Part shown: positions 6,482 to 13,122 of the stretch, one piece after another | Layout: each line of letters starts with the position of its first letter | Position numbering within the stretch: position 1 is the stretch's first letter | Virus record (IMG/VR): IMGVR_UViG_3300009181_000324 | Span: 1-24,375 of that record | Strand: one strand, 5' to 3' | Source: a virus | Length of the DNA: 24,375 nucleotides | Made by a program: the position numbers and the translations under genes | Notes under the pieces: model-generated | Told to the model about the DNA's origin: nothing | The model's input: the letters and a program-made list of their open reading frames with translations, nothing else | Database searches by the model: none

Positions 6482-6906
6482 AACGGAAAGTCCTCGCTGC
6501 GCACGGCAGGCTTGCTGCCGCCCGGCGCCGCGCTCGGCCTAACGGATTCGTCGCCCTGCTCGCTCGCCGAAAGGAAGCGCACGGTGTTCGCCACGATCTC
6601 GAAGCTCGTGCCCGTTTTGCCGGCTGTGCCCGTGAAGAGCTTCGGCCCGCCGGTAGCAGGGTCAACGCCCATGCGCCCTTCGACGAGCACCATCTTCCCC
6701 TTGCTCAGATACTGATTGCAGGTCTCGGCCTGCTTGCCGAACACCGACACGCGGAACCACGTCGTCTCTTTCTGTTTCGCGCCGGCCTTGTCGTTGTAGA
6801 CGCGGTCTGTCGCGACGCTGAACGATGTTACCGGGTCACCGTTGGCCATGTGGCGCATCTCAGGATCGCGTCCGAGTCGTCCGATTACAGTGATGCTCTG
6901 ATACAT
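6478..6906 (-). CDS. ssb: Single-stranded DNA-binding protein
   Basis: A 142-residue protein with the N-terminal OB fold of bacterial SSB (ITVIGRLGRDPEMRH, then TTWFRVSVFGKQAE, and VLVEGRM). A short Ser/Pro/Gly-rich linker follows, ending in the acidic-hydrophobic tip DFPF that docks partner proteins. It coats single-stranded DNA during replication and can cooperate with the Bet/RecT-type protein encoded rightward. AGGAGA precedes the ATG. The final TGA overlaps the thyX TTG start. Confidence 0.97.
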   Translation of the reverse strand: MYQSITVIGRLGRDPEMRHMANGDPVTSFSVATDRVYNDKAGAKQKETTWFRVSVFGKQAETCNQYLSKGKMVLVEGRMGVDPATGGPKLFTGTAGKTGTSFEIVANTVRFLSASEQGDESVRPSAAPGGSKPAVRSEDFPF

Positions 6907-6915
6907 GATGTTCTC

Positions 6916-7494
6916 CTAGATTCGCGCAGCCACGGGGGCCGCGTGCTGGTCCTGATACTTGCCGCCGCGATCCGCGTACGTTGTTTGCGGACGCTGATCG
7001 AGGGGCATGAATATGAGCTGTGCAATTCCCTCTTCGGTGTAAACGCGAATTGGCAGCTGGCCGACGTTGCTGAGTTCGAGCGTGATGTGCCCACGCCACC
7101 CGGCTTCAATCGGCGTCGCGTTGACAAGAAGTCCGCAGCGCGCATACGTTGACTTGCCGATGCACAGTGCCATCACGTCATCGGGCATGTCGATGTGTTC
7201 TACCGTGGAACCCAGCACGCATTCACCTGGCCGCAGTTCAAAAAATCTGTTTTTGCGATCGAACGTGAACACGTCGTCCCATTGCATGTCGTCTGGATTT
7301 TTTGGATCGATAGTCGCCTTGCCAAAAAAACTTTGCACCTTCACCTGGCGCGACAGGCGCACGTCATAGCCATTGCATGATGTGCCGTAGCTGATTACTT
7401 TTTTGAATGTTTCATCGATGCGCACCTGCTGCGGCATGAATGGTGTAATGCGTTCGCTCATTCGTTCGATAATTGTTTTGTCAGACCAGACCAT
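6916..7494 (-). CDS. dcd: dCTP deaminase
   Basis: A 192-residue member of the dUTPase/dCTP deaminase fold, about the length of E. coli Dcd. Conserved segments are GKSTYARCG (113-121), TPIEAGWRGHITLEL with the catalytic Glu at 140, and the C-terminal GGKYQDQ before a short Ala-rich tail ending in ARI. The reaction is dCTP to dUTP plus ammonia. Whether it also hydrolyses dUTP to dUMP, as in bifunctional enzymes, cannot be decided by eye. The start has GGAG five bases upstream. It is followed after 9 bases by ssb and then thyX, so it feeds dTMP synthesis. Confidence 0.92.
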   Translation of the reverse strand: MVWSDKTIIERMSERITPFMPQQVRIDETFKKVISYGTSCNGYDVRLSRQVKVQSFFGKATIDPKNPDDMQWDDVFTFDRKNRFFELRPGECVLGSTVEHIDMPDDVMALCIGKSTYARCGLLVNATPIEAGWRGHITLELSNVGQLPIRVYTEEGIAQLIFMPLDQRPQTTYADRGGKYQDQHAAPVAARI

Positions 7495-7948
7495 TTTTCT
7501 CCTTATGGACTTTGCCGCCCCGCGGAAGCGCGGACGCGCTCCAAAAAAACGCGCATTCCCGCAGCGAAGAGAGTACGCTGAGAAGCGCGGCGCGAGAAGA
7601 CTCGGTGGTGTGCTTCGACGCCGTCATAGCGCGCTTGAGATCGACAATCATTCCGTCAATGTCGAGGATGTGCTGACGGCACGCGCCAAAGCTTTCGTTG
7701 CTGGGCGCGCCGCGTGTGGCCGTGTTGTGCACTGCGATGCAGGACTCAATGATGTATGCGGTGAAATCAAAAGCCGCGTCGCCGGATTCTCGGCGCACAA
7801 TTTCGACTCCTGTTTCTTTTGCAGCAATCGAGGCGATCTTGTTTCGCGCGCGGCTGTCTTTCCCCTGGCACCGTTCCGAGCAGTACATTTGCTTTCCGGA
7901 GCGAGGCTCAAACGAATCGCCGCACTCCGCGCAGTTTTTTTTGTTCAA
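7481..7948 (-). CDS. Zinc-knuckle protein of unknown function
   Basis: A 155-residue protein that starts with a CxxC...CxxxC zinc knuckle (Cys6, Cys9, Cys23, Cys27; CAECG...CSERC), matching the repeated knuckles of the next gene upstream. The rest is mostly helical with no known motif. The start is TTG at 7948, preceded by AGAGGA and overlapping the stop of the multi-finger gene as TTGA. A nucleic-acid-binding role is likely from the knuckle, but the target is unknown. It overlaps dcd by 14 bases within the replication operon. Confidence 0.72.
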   Translation of the reverse strand: MNKKNCAECGDSFEPRSGKQMYCSERCQGKDSRARNKIASIAAKETGVEIVRRESGDAAFDFTAYIIESCIAVHNTATRGAPSNESFGACRQHILDIDGMIVDLKRAMTASKHTTESSRAALLSVLSSLRECAFFWSASALPRGGKVHKEKNGLV

Positions 7949-9165
7949 CCGATCCTCTCCTTTTTGACAAACTCGCCGGCTTTGTTGCGCTGTCTGTACG
8001 TCTCTTCGCGCTCGCCGGCGATTCTGAGCTTGATGCGCTGCACCGCTCCGACGGTGCGCTCGATTTCGTCGGCGGAGAAGTCCAGCATGCGGCCGACGCT
8101 TTCGACTCGCACGCTGCCGCCGTCAATCGCGACGATGCGCCCGGCGTCGGACGCTTCAATCAAACGTTCACGGCCACCGATGCTCATTGCGCGCGCCGAC
8201 CGCACGAGCACCGGCGCGCCGACGCTGATTTCGTCGACCAGCGCCTTAACGAAGATGCGCTGCATGACGGCATCAGCACACGCCGCACTGCAGCAGTCGA
8301 GCACGGCTGCGTTACGCTCCACCGTGCGCCCGCATCCGCGGCAGCAGATCGTCGCCGGCGTTTCCCAGACTGTCACCGGCTTCGTCTTCGGCTTCGGCGC
8401 AGGTTTTAGCTCGGTGCGCGCAGGTATTGGTGCGCGCAGGTCTTGGCGCGCGATGTAATCGGCAACGAACCTGTCTCGATTTTCTGCGCCGCGAATTCCG
8501 TAATAAATCGCCGCGTGCAGCGCGTTTCGGCGAAGATTTTTGCATTTATCGCTGCACACGACGCTGCGCCGCGACACGGATTTTTGTTTGTACAGATTTC
8601 CGCACACCGCGCAGGTGGTGCTGGCGACTTCGGCAGGTGTCTTTAGTTTTGCCGGCAATCGCACGCGTCCTGAGCGCCTTCTTTCTTCGGCTTTAAGCTC
8701 TTGCCGCCGTTTATACCGGCACGCGGTTCCACACGTGACTTCTGCGCCGTTGCTTTTTTTGGTGAACCTCACGCCGCAGACAATGCACGTCTGCTTTTTT
8801 GCATCTTTGGTGCCCGCGGCGCCGATTCGAATTCTTTTCAGTCGCTCATGTCGTGCGCGCTGGCACCGCTTCGAGCACGCGTGATGATTGACGCGCGACT
8901 TTGCAAACTTTGCGCCGCACTCCGAGCAGGAAGATATTTCCTGACTGTGCCCTGAAATTATTTTCACGCCAAGCGCTTCGTTGCGGCGCTTGTGCCACTC
9001 GCGCTGATAGATTCTGTTGTTGGCGCTGTAGCACGTCGGGCCGCACAGTGCGTGCAACCTGTTTTTCGGCGTAAAAAGATTTCCGCAGATGGCGCAGGCG
9101 CGTTTTTCATTCTCTGCCGCCGCGCCTAAGGCCTGCTGATGGTGCGGCTGTTGTGATGTCTCCAT
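7945..9165 (-). CDS. Five-knuckle zinc-finger protein
   Basis: A 406-residue protein with five CxxC...CxxxC knuckles: Cys 24/27/41/45, 80/83/97/101, 127/130/145/149, 185/188/204/208 and 275/278/292/296. The spacers are very basic. About 90 C-terminal residues (from 315) contain a beta-rich segment (GAPVLVRSARAMSIGGR) and end in a basic tail. Knuckles of this form occur singly in phage and HNH-type proteins; five in tandem is unusual. The ATG at 9165 is preferred because a longer frame would run into the preceding gene, though its ribosome site is poor. Likely nucleic-acid binding; specific role unknown. Confidence 0.78.
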   Translation of the reverse strand: METSQQPHHQQALGAAAENEKRACAICGNLFTPKNRLHALCGPTCYSANNRIYQREWHKRRNEALGVKIISGHSQEISSCSECGAKFAKSRVNHHACSKRCQRARHERLKRIRIGAAGTKDAKKQTCIVCGVRFTKKSNGAEVTCGTACRYKRRQELKAEERRRSGRVRLPAKLKTPAEVASTTCAVCGNLYKQKSVSRRSVVCSDKCKNLRRNALHAAIYYGIRGAENRDRFVADYIARQDLRAPIPARTELKPAPKPKTKPVTVWETPATICCRGCGRTVERNAAVLDCCSAACADAVMQRIFVKALVDEISVGAPVLVRSARAMSIGGRERLIEASDAGRIVAIDGGSVRVESVGRMLDFSADEIERTVGAVQRIKLRIAGEREETYRQRNKAGEFVKKERIG

Positions 9166-9190
9166 AAATGTAAAGTACGGATATACGCAG

Positions 9191-9835
9191 TCACTGGTAT
9201 TGCGTGAAAAGGAACTCCCAGTAGCACTCCTGCGTCTCATCCAGCATGTTCAAGATTTTTGTTTCGCGCGCATATTGCTGCGGACGCAGCCGCTCGAGTT
9301 CTTCGTAACCGGCAAGCCACAAAAGGCAGTTTGAGTCCCAATACACCATGCCGTGCTGCTGCCCGCGCATTGGCTTCGTCCACTGGTGGTCTTCGTGCTG
9401 AGACAGGTAGGACAGCGGGCGCGCAAACAGTCCCGTTGGGCTTTTCCCTTTCAGTTGGTCGGGCGTATCTTTTGCTTCGTTTCCGGGCTTATGCAGAAAA
9501 TACATCCACACGGGGAACGGCGTCGACTCCTGCACGCTCATGTAGTGCTCGTAGTGGTGCAGGTCAATGCCCGTCGTCCATCTTTCGCGCGTTCGATTCC
9601 ACGAAAACGCGCTCTTGTGTTTCGCCTCCACCCAGAACGTTCGCTCGCTGCCCATCACCAGCATGTCGGGAGCGACCAGCGTGCGCTCCATCTGAAACAG
9701 CGTCGGCCCTTTGTAGTCCCCGGTCTGTTTCTCGTAAACAGGAAGCACGCTGTATCCCTGCGACATGAGCCAGAGCGCAATCAGGCTCTCGCCCACTTTG
9801 CCGCCTTCCAGCGACGTCTCAAAATTGCTACGCAT
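9191..9835 (-). CDS. PD-(D/E)XK superfamily nuclease-like protein
   Basis: A 214-residue protein with a restriction-nuclease-type core: Glu16 in GKVGESLIA, APD at 55-57, then WVEAKHK with Glu70 and Lys72. Aromatic-rich sequence follows (HHYEHYMSVQESTPFPVWMYFLHK), as in Holliday-junction-resolvase-like or Vsr-like members. It may cleave or process DNA in replication or recombination. The ATG at 9835 has GGAGG five bases upstream and overlaps the end of the ParB-Dam gene by 8 bases; the longer upstream frame is only a shadow of that gene. Specific family membership is uncertain. Confidence 0.75.
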   Translation of the reverse strand: MRSNFETSLEGGKVGESLIALWLMSQGYSVLPVYEKQTGDYKGPTLFQMERTLVAPDMLVMGSERTFWVEAKHKSAFSWNRTRERWTTGIDLHHYEHYMSVQESTPFPVWMYFLHKPGNEAKDTPDQLKGKSPTGLFARPLSYLSQHEDHQWTKPMRGQQHGMVYWDSNCLLWLAGYEELERLRPQQYARETKILNMLDETQECYWEFLFTQYQ

Positions 9836-11006
9836 CAATCCTCCGGACAACTGCGCCGTGCTTGCCAAATGCCTCAGCAAATTTCTGCACGTTTTGCCCA
9901 AGATACACGACCGCGTTGGAGTGCGTCGGCGCGCCGGAGCCGTTGATGAAATGGATGCGCCGATAAACGAAGCAGACGGTGTGCTCCCAGAGCGGATGAA
10001 ACCACTTGTTGCCGGGCACTGCGTTGACGAGCACCATCGCCTCGGTGATGTTGCCTGCTGCGTATTCCTCGCAGGCGCGTCGCACCCAGCGCGCCTGATT
10101 GGTTTCCGACTCGCCTTCGTCCTTGCCATACGGCGGATTCATCCACACGCGGCCGGCCCACGGCTTGCTGAATCCGTCTTCGTCGATGGTGTAGTAGGTT
10201 TCGGCGCGGACGTTGGCGTTTGCCTCTGCGCAGCTGGCCGGGTCAAGATCAACGCCGCCCATGACTTCGCGCGCGGAGTCGAGGAACTCAAGCGGCGTGT
10301 AGTACTCGTTGGATTTGGAGGAGTTGATGAGCTGGTGCGAAGACACTTGCTTGAATGCTTCTTTTGGCGTTACGCCTTCGTCCAGTTTGCCGATGAATTC
10401 CCGAATAGCAGCCGGTGTTTTAGCTGCCACTTCTTTCGCCTGCGGAATCGTCAACTCGCCGCTGCGCACACGTTCGAGCAGTTCAGGCGCTTCGTCGCGC
10501 AAGCGTTTCGCGTCGCTAACGTACTGGCGATTCGTGCCGACTAGTTGCGCGGCTTGTTGCACGGCTTCGTTAGTGTGTTGTTCGCGCGGCTCCTCAAACC
10601 CTTCCCCAATTAATTGGGGAAGGGTTTTTGCATTTCCGCGTCCGCCTTCGTTTCCACGTTCTCCCGCTGCACGCTGCCGTTCCTTCGCCTCCGCCTCCAG
10701 CATCGGCAACACGTCCATAGCCACCGTCGCTTTCTGCGACGACGACAAATGCCGACGCTGCAAGTTCAGCGACACCACGAACGACACCAGCGAGCCTGCG
10801 CCGTCCCACACGCGCGTATCCGGCTCAATGCCGAGCTGCTGGCACGCGCGGTAGCGGTTGCGCCCGTCGATGATCTGGCCGTCGTGCACGTAGATGGGCT
10901 GACGCTGCCCGTTCAAGCGAATGTCTTCGACGAGCGCGGAGAACTCGTCGTCGCTCATCATCGGGAAGATGTTGGCGACTTCGTGGAAGGTGTATTGAGT
11001 TGTCAT
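9828..11006 (-). CDS. ParB/Srx-like domain fused to Dam-type DNA adenine methyltransferase
   Basis: A 392-residue two-part protein. Residues 1-105 resemble the ParB/sulfiredoxin fold (PIYVHDGQIIDGRNRYRA at about 37-54). A helical segment with NRQYVSDAKRL at 159-169 is typical of ParB-like helix-turn-helix linkers. Residues 233-392 are the phage Dam family: YYTPLEFLDSA, DLDPAS at 253-258, catalytic NPPY at 290-293, and a C-terminal block FYRRIHFINGSG-like. It should methylate adenine N6 in DNA, perhaps guided by the N-terminal module. The start overlaps the stop of the replication gene as TGATG. A 32-bp perfect palindrome lies inside the linker region of the gene. Confidence 0.88.
   Translation of the reverse strand: MTTQYTFHEVANIFPMMSDDEFSALVEDIRLNGQRQPIYVHDGQIIDGRNRYRACQQLGIEPDTRVWDGAGSLVSFVVSLNLQRRHLSSSQKATVAMDVLPMLEAEAKERQRAAGERGNEGGRGNAKTLPQLIGEGFEEPREQHTNEAVQQAAQLVGTNRQYVSDAKRLRDEAPELLERVRSGELTIPQAKEVAAKTPAAIREFIGKLDEGVTPKEAFKQVSSHQLINSSKSNEYYTPLEFLDSAREVMGGVDLDPASCAEANANVRAETYYTIDEDGFSKPWAGRVWMNPPYGKDEGESETNQARWVRRACEEYAAGNITEAMVLVNAVPGNKWFHPLWEHTVCFVYRRIHFINGSGAPTHSNAVVYLGQNVQKFAEAFGKHGAVVRRIDA
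10596..10627. repeat. 32-bp perfect palindrome inside the ParB-Dam gene
   Basis: Two 16-base arms, 10596-10611 and 10612-10627, are exact reverse complements with no spacer (core CCCCAATTAATTGGGG). It encodes the TLPQLIGEGF stretch, in the linker between domains, where the protein sequence is probably free to vary. On the plus strand a T-run follows (five T from 10625), so it could also end antisense transcription. It could be a binding site for a dimeric protein, possibly the encoded ParB-like protein itself. Confidence 0.85.
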
Positions 11007-12052
11007 CAGTTCGTCTCTTCTTCGAGTTCGCGCCGGGCGCGCTCTTCGTTGGCGCGGCGCTGCTCGTCGGTGAACGTCACCTGGGCGCGCCGGAACTTCC
11101 CGTTGCTGCCGCCGTTGTTCGCCGTCGTCGTCGCAGGCTTCGGCGAGTGCCTGGATTCTTCAAACTGCACCCAGAGCTCGGTGATGCGCTCAGGAGTCGG
11201 CTTGTCGCCGCGCTTGCCGCGCCAGTCGTTTGCGTGCCACCACGCCGCGAAGTCGGCGACGGCCGCAGGGTCAATCCCGCGCTGCGCCAGGTATTTCGCG
11301 GCAACGCTGATGCGCTTAGCCGACATCGGAGCCTTCGCGTCCATGACGCAGGCCTTGCCGACCGCGGCGAAGCAATCGCCGTAAAGCGGTGACTTCGCCG
11401 GGCGCTCAGGGCGTACCGGTTCTTCGCAAGCGGGAGCGTCTGGAATGGATTCGGCGCGCGGCTGTTCTGGAGTCGGCGTCGGTGCAGGTATTGGCGCGCT
11501 TGCAGTCTGCTGCACCTGAACGTCCATTGAAAGGCGAGAGGTCGAAGGCGTCGCGCCAGCGGCGCGAGAGCTTTCTTTCTCTTTCTTTGTTTTCTTTCCT
11601 TTCTTTTGTGTGTGGAGTTTTTCCACTGGTAGCGGTGTACTTTCTCCACTGGTAGCGGTGGAGTTTTTCCACTCCTTCCAGTGGAGTTTTTCCACTAGTG
11701 CAGAATTTCCACTAGTGGCGTCGTCGCTGTCTTCTGCCGCCACGCGGAACTCGTAGACGTAGGAAGCGCCGCGGTCCGTCATCACCTCGCGGCGCGCAAT
11801 CCACTTCAAGCGCAGGGCTTCGTCGATGGCGCTGATAACCGTTTTGCGGGACATTCCGGTCTGCGCTTCCAGCTGAGACAGGCTAATCAGGTCGGCCTGA
11901 CGGTGCCACCCGCGCGTTCGCCGGAGGACGACGCACACGACGCGGAACGCGGCGTTGCTCAGGCCCTGCCCGCGGTCGAGCAGCGCGTTGGGAATCTGCG
12001 TGTAGTTCGGCTTTTCGCCGGTCCACTCTTCGGGCTTTCGTTCGTCGGTCAA
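11006..12052 (-). CDS. Phage O-like replication initiator
   Basis: A 348-residue protein. Residues 15-105 match the Phage_rep_O-type winged helix (NYTQIPNALLD, LSNAAFRVVCVVLRRTRGWH, LEAQTGMSRKTVISAIDEAL). A low-complexity, Ser/Thr/Lys-rich middle (110-250) is followed by a C-terminal part (RISVAAKYLAQRGIDPAAVADFAAWW) that may contact a helicase or loader. It is expected to bind the origin and recruit replication proteins. The start is TTG at 12052, with AAGGAG seven bases upstream. The gene contains 23-bp iterons in its middle, the arrangement of lambda O and its origin. No helicase or polymerase gene is visible in the window. Confidence 0.8.
   Translation of the reverse strand: MTDERKPEEWTGEKPNYTQIPNALLDRGQGLSNAAFRVVCVVLRRTRGWHRQADLISLSQLEAQTGMSRKTVISAIDEALRLKWIARREVMTDRGASYVYEFRVAAEDSDDATSGNSALVEKLHWKEWKNSTATSGESTPLPVEKLHTQKKGKKTKKEKESSRAAGATPSTSRLSMDVQVQQTASAPIPAPTPTPEQPRAESIPDAPACEEPVRPERPAKSPLYGDCFAAVGKACVMDAKAPMSAKRISVAAKYLAQRGIDPAAVADFAAWWHANDWRGKRGDKPTPERITELWVQFEESRHSPKPATTTANNGGSNGKFRRAQVTFTDEQRRANEERARRELEEETN
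11571..11610. other. Polypyrimidine A/T-rich tract beside the iterons
   Basis: The plus strand here is almost only C and T (ctttctttctctttctttg and similar); the minus strand is purine-rich and encodes the Lys/Glu-rich KKGKKTKKEKE segment. It directly abuts the iteron array. In lambda an A/T-rich stretch next to the iterons is where the origin melts, so this is a candidate unwinding region. Confidence 0.5.
11611..11718. repeat. Origin iterons, four 23-bp units plus a partial fifth
   Basis: TCCACT recurs at 11622, 11645, 11668 and 11691, exactly 23 bases apart, and again at 11708. Each main unit contains the dyad GTGGA-GTTTT-TCCAC or a close variant; the second unit is the most diverged on its left arm. 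The first two share TCCACTGGTAGCGG. Since 23 is not a multiple of three, successive copies are read in different frames, so the repetition is selected at DNA level. The last unit ends in the palindrome CCACTAGTGG. These are likely binding sites for the O-like protein. Confidence 0.85.
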
Positions 12053-12062
12053 GAATTGCTCC

Positions 12063-12091
12063 TTGCCATCTGCCGCCGACCGTGATACAGT
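12063..12091 (+). promoter_or_regulatory. Promoter of the OOP-like antisense RNA
   Basis: TTGCCA (5/6 match to -35), a 17-base spacer, then TACAGT (4/6 match to -10), reading rightward in the gap between the XRE and O-like genes. The spacer and -10 contain CCGTGATA, a half-site of the shared operator seen at 13130-13145, so the same repressor might act here. Confidence 0.55.
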
Positions 12092-12097
12092 CAGTAG

Positions 12098-12186
12098 CGC
12101 ATGGCTCTTTGGTTGCTAGACCACAGAGTTCTGTGTCTCCGGCGCGGATTCCGACTTGGTCGTTGGGAATCCGCGCTTTTCTTTTT
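12098..12186 (+). ncRNA. OOP-like antisense small RNA
   Basis: A transcript of about 89 nt is predicted from the 12063-12091 promoter to the terminator at 12142-12186. It would contain a short hairpin CACAGA-GT-TCTGTG at 12122-12135 and then the terminator stem. It overlaps and is complementary to the last 71 bases of the XRE gene at 12116-12394, which reads leftward. In lambda, OOP RNA (77 nt) starts between cII and O and is antisense to the 3' end of cII, reducing its expression. Position, orientation, size and two-hairpin form all agree here. Sequence homology to OOP is not claimed. Confidence 0.65.
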
Positions 12187-12394
12187 CCAGCATTCCCGCA
12201 AGACGCAGCTCATGCATGGGTTCCAAATTGAACGCAAGCGCCATGCGCACTACGAGCTGCGCGCTAGGGTTTTTTCGCCTGCGCTCGACGTTGCATATCT
12301 GCTGCTGAGTCACCCCGGTCGCCCGCGCCAGATCGGCCTGTGTCATGCGCCGCGCTTTGCGCAGTTCTCGGATTCGTTGTGAGTAGCCGGTCAT
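12116..12394 (-). CDS. XRE-family regulator, first gene of the replication operon
   Basis: A 92-residue protein with a Cro/CI-type helix-turn-helix at about residues 17-45 (MTQADLARATGVTQQQICNVERRRKNPS). A short amphipathic helix and a hydrophilic tail follow. It has no protease or ligand domain, so it is Cro- or CII-like in size. The ATG at 12394 is chosen because the longer frame would start within the operator/promoter. A promoter with a shared operator lies just upstream. The 3' end carries, on the opposite strand, the terminator of an antisense RNA. It probably controls the early switch together with the repressor at 12631-13074. Confidence 0.82.
   Translation of the reverse strand: MTGYSQRIRELRKARRMTQADLARATGVTQQQICNVERRRKNPSAQLVVRMALAFNLEPMHELRLAGMLEKEKRGFPTTKSESAPETQNSVV
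12142..12186 (+). terminator. Intrinsic terminator of the antisense RNA
   Basis: A perfect 11-bp stem (GCGCGGATTCC / GGAATCCGCGC) with a 13-base loop, then TTTTCTTTTT, reading rightward. It lies inside the XRE gene, which is on the other strand. The minus strand has no T-run after the stem, so it does not block the leftward operon. Confidence 0.88.
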
Positions 12395-12406
12395 TGGTCT
12401 GTGATG

Positions 12407-12437
12407 ATATAACACTACGGTAATAAACACAAGTCAA
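12407..12437 (-). promoter_or_regulatory. Leftward early promoter with operator O1
   Basis: On the minus strand TTGACT (12437-12432, 5/6) is followed after 17 bases by TGTTAT (12414-12409, 4/6); TTATAT two bases further on is an alternative -10. The operator TAACACTACGGTAATA (12410-12425) overlaps spacer and -10 and matches 14 of 16 bases at 13130-13145. It would drive the XRE and replication genes leftward. Confidence 0.6.
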
Positions 12438-12471
12438 AGAAAAGCCGCTGCTGGAATTTCAGCAGCGGCTT
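12436..12471 (-). terminator. Terminator of the repressor gene
   Basis: A perfect 12-bp stem (AAGCCGCTGCTG / CAGCAGCGGCTT) with a 6-base loop. On the minus strand it is followed by TTTTCTTTG. It ends leftward transcription of the 12631-13074 gene and lies immediately before the -35 box of the leftward promoter, insulating the two units. Confidence 0.85.
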
Positions 12472-12518
12472 GACGTGACTTGGAGTGTCACTGCCGCCAA
12501 GGCAGCTTTATATCTCAA

Positions 12519-12552
12519 GTAATTAAGCTGCAAACTTAATTACCCCCCCCCC
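12519..12552. promoter_or_regulatory. 9-bp inverted repeat and C10 tract downstream of the repressor gene
   Basis: GTAATTAAG (12519-12527) and CTTAATTAC (12535-12543) form a perfect inverted repeat with a 7-base spacer, immediately followed by ten C. The 200-base gap 12431-12630 also holds the terminator and a weak CTGCC/GGCAG hairpin at about 12491-12505. No T-run follows the repeat, so a protein-binding site is more likely than a terminator. Its role is unknown. Confidence 0.5.
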
Positions 12553-12630
12553 GACATAACTATTTTATGGTTGACGCGTGCGCTGGCCACCGCGTTGATT
12601 TGTTCAAGCAACTTTGCCGCTTTAGCAGCT

Positions 12631-13074
12631 TTACCGTGCCTTGCCAGTTTGAGAATTGCTGCCACCAGTCGAATCAGCATCTGCGCCCCCATTGTTCAGC
12701 ATGGCTTCGAGCATTGCAACTGCGACCGCCATGCGTTGCTTGTCGTGCATCATGAGCCGCACGGCTCTTACGAGCCGGATGGCAACGGGATCGCTGCTCC
12801 CGTTCACGACAATTGCATCAGTTATAGGCGCATAGCCCGCAAGTTGCAACAAGGTGTTTACGTCCTCCTCGAGGAAGTTCGCAATGCCAATTACCACTTC
12901 TGCGGATGGGCGTCGTTTGCCCGTTACCAGGTTATGCACCTGTGCCTGGGCGATGCCCGCAGCGGTGGCGAGGTCCTGCTGTGTGTAGAAGCGTTTCGTG
13001 GCCGAATTAACGCGCGTGCGGATGATGCGCATCAGCCACGCGCTGAACGGCGTTTCGAATGTGATGTCCGACAT
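12631..13074 (-). CDS. XRE-family repressor in the immunity position
   Basis: A 147-residue protein with an XRE helix-turn-helix at about residues 29-57 (FYTQQDLATAAGIAQAQVHNLVTGKRRPS). A short helix-rich part and a polar tail (GGADADSTGGSNS) follow. There is no visible S24 autoprotease domain, so induction by RecA-stimulated cleavage is unlikely. It sits alone between outward promoters that share an operator, as lambda cI does. The frame extends to 13098, but ATG at 13074 (MSDITF) is taken; no Shine-Dalgarno site is evident, so a leaderless message is possible, as for lambda cI made from PRM. It has its own terminator. Confidence 0.78.
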   Translation of the reverse strand: MSDITFETPFSAWLMRIIRTRVNSATKRFYTQQDLATAAGIAQAQVHNLVTGKRRPSAEVVIGIANFLEEDVNTLLQLAGYAPITDAIVVNGSSDPVAIRLVRAVRLMMHDKQRMAVAVAMLEAMLNNGGADADSTGGSNSQTGKAR

Positions 13075-13122
13075 ACAGATATGGTAGCAGAAAAACAACT
13101 GCAGTAAGTGTCTAATTGGCTA

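Noticed and set aside
12101-12382. Plus-strand frame of 93 codons starting in the antisense RNA
   Set aside because: It would be cut short by the strong terminator at 12142-12186, has no ribosome site, and mirrors the XRE gene.
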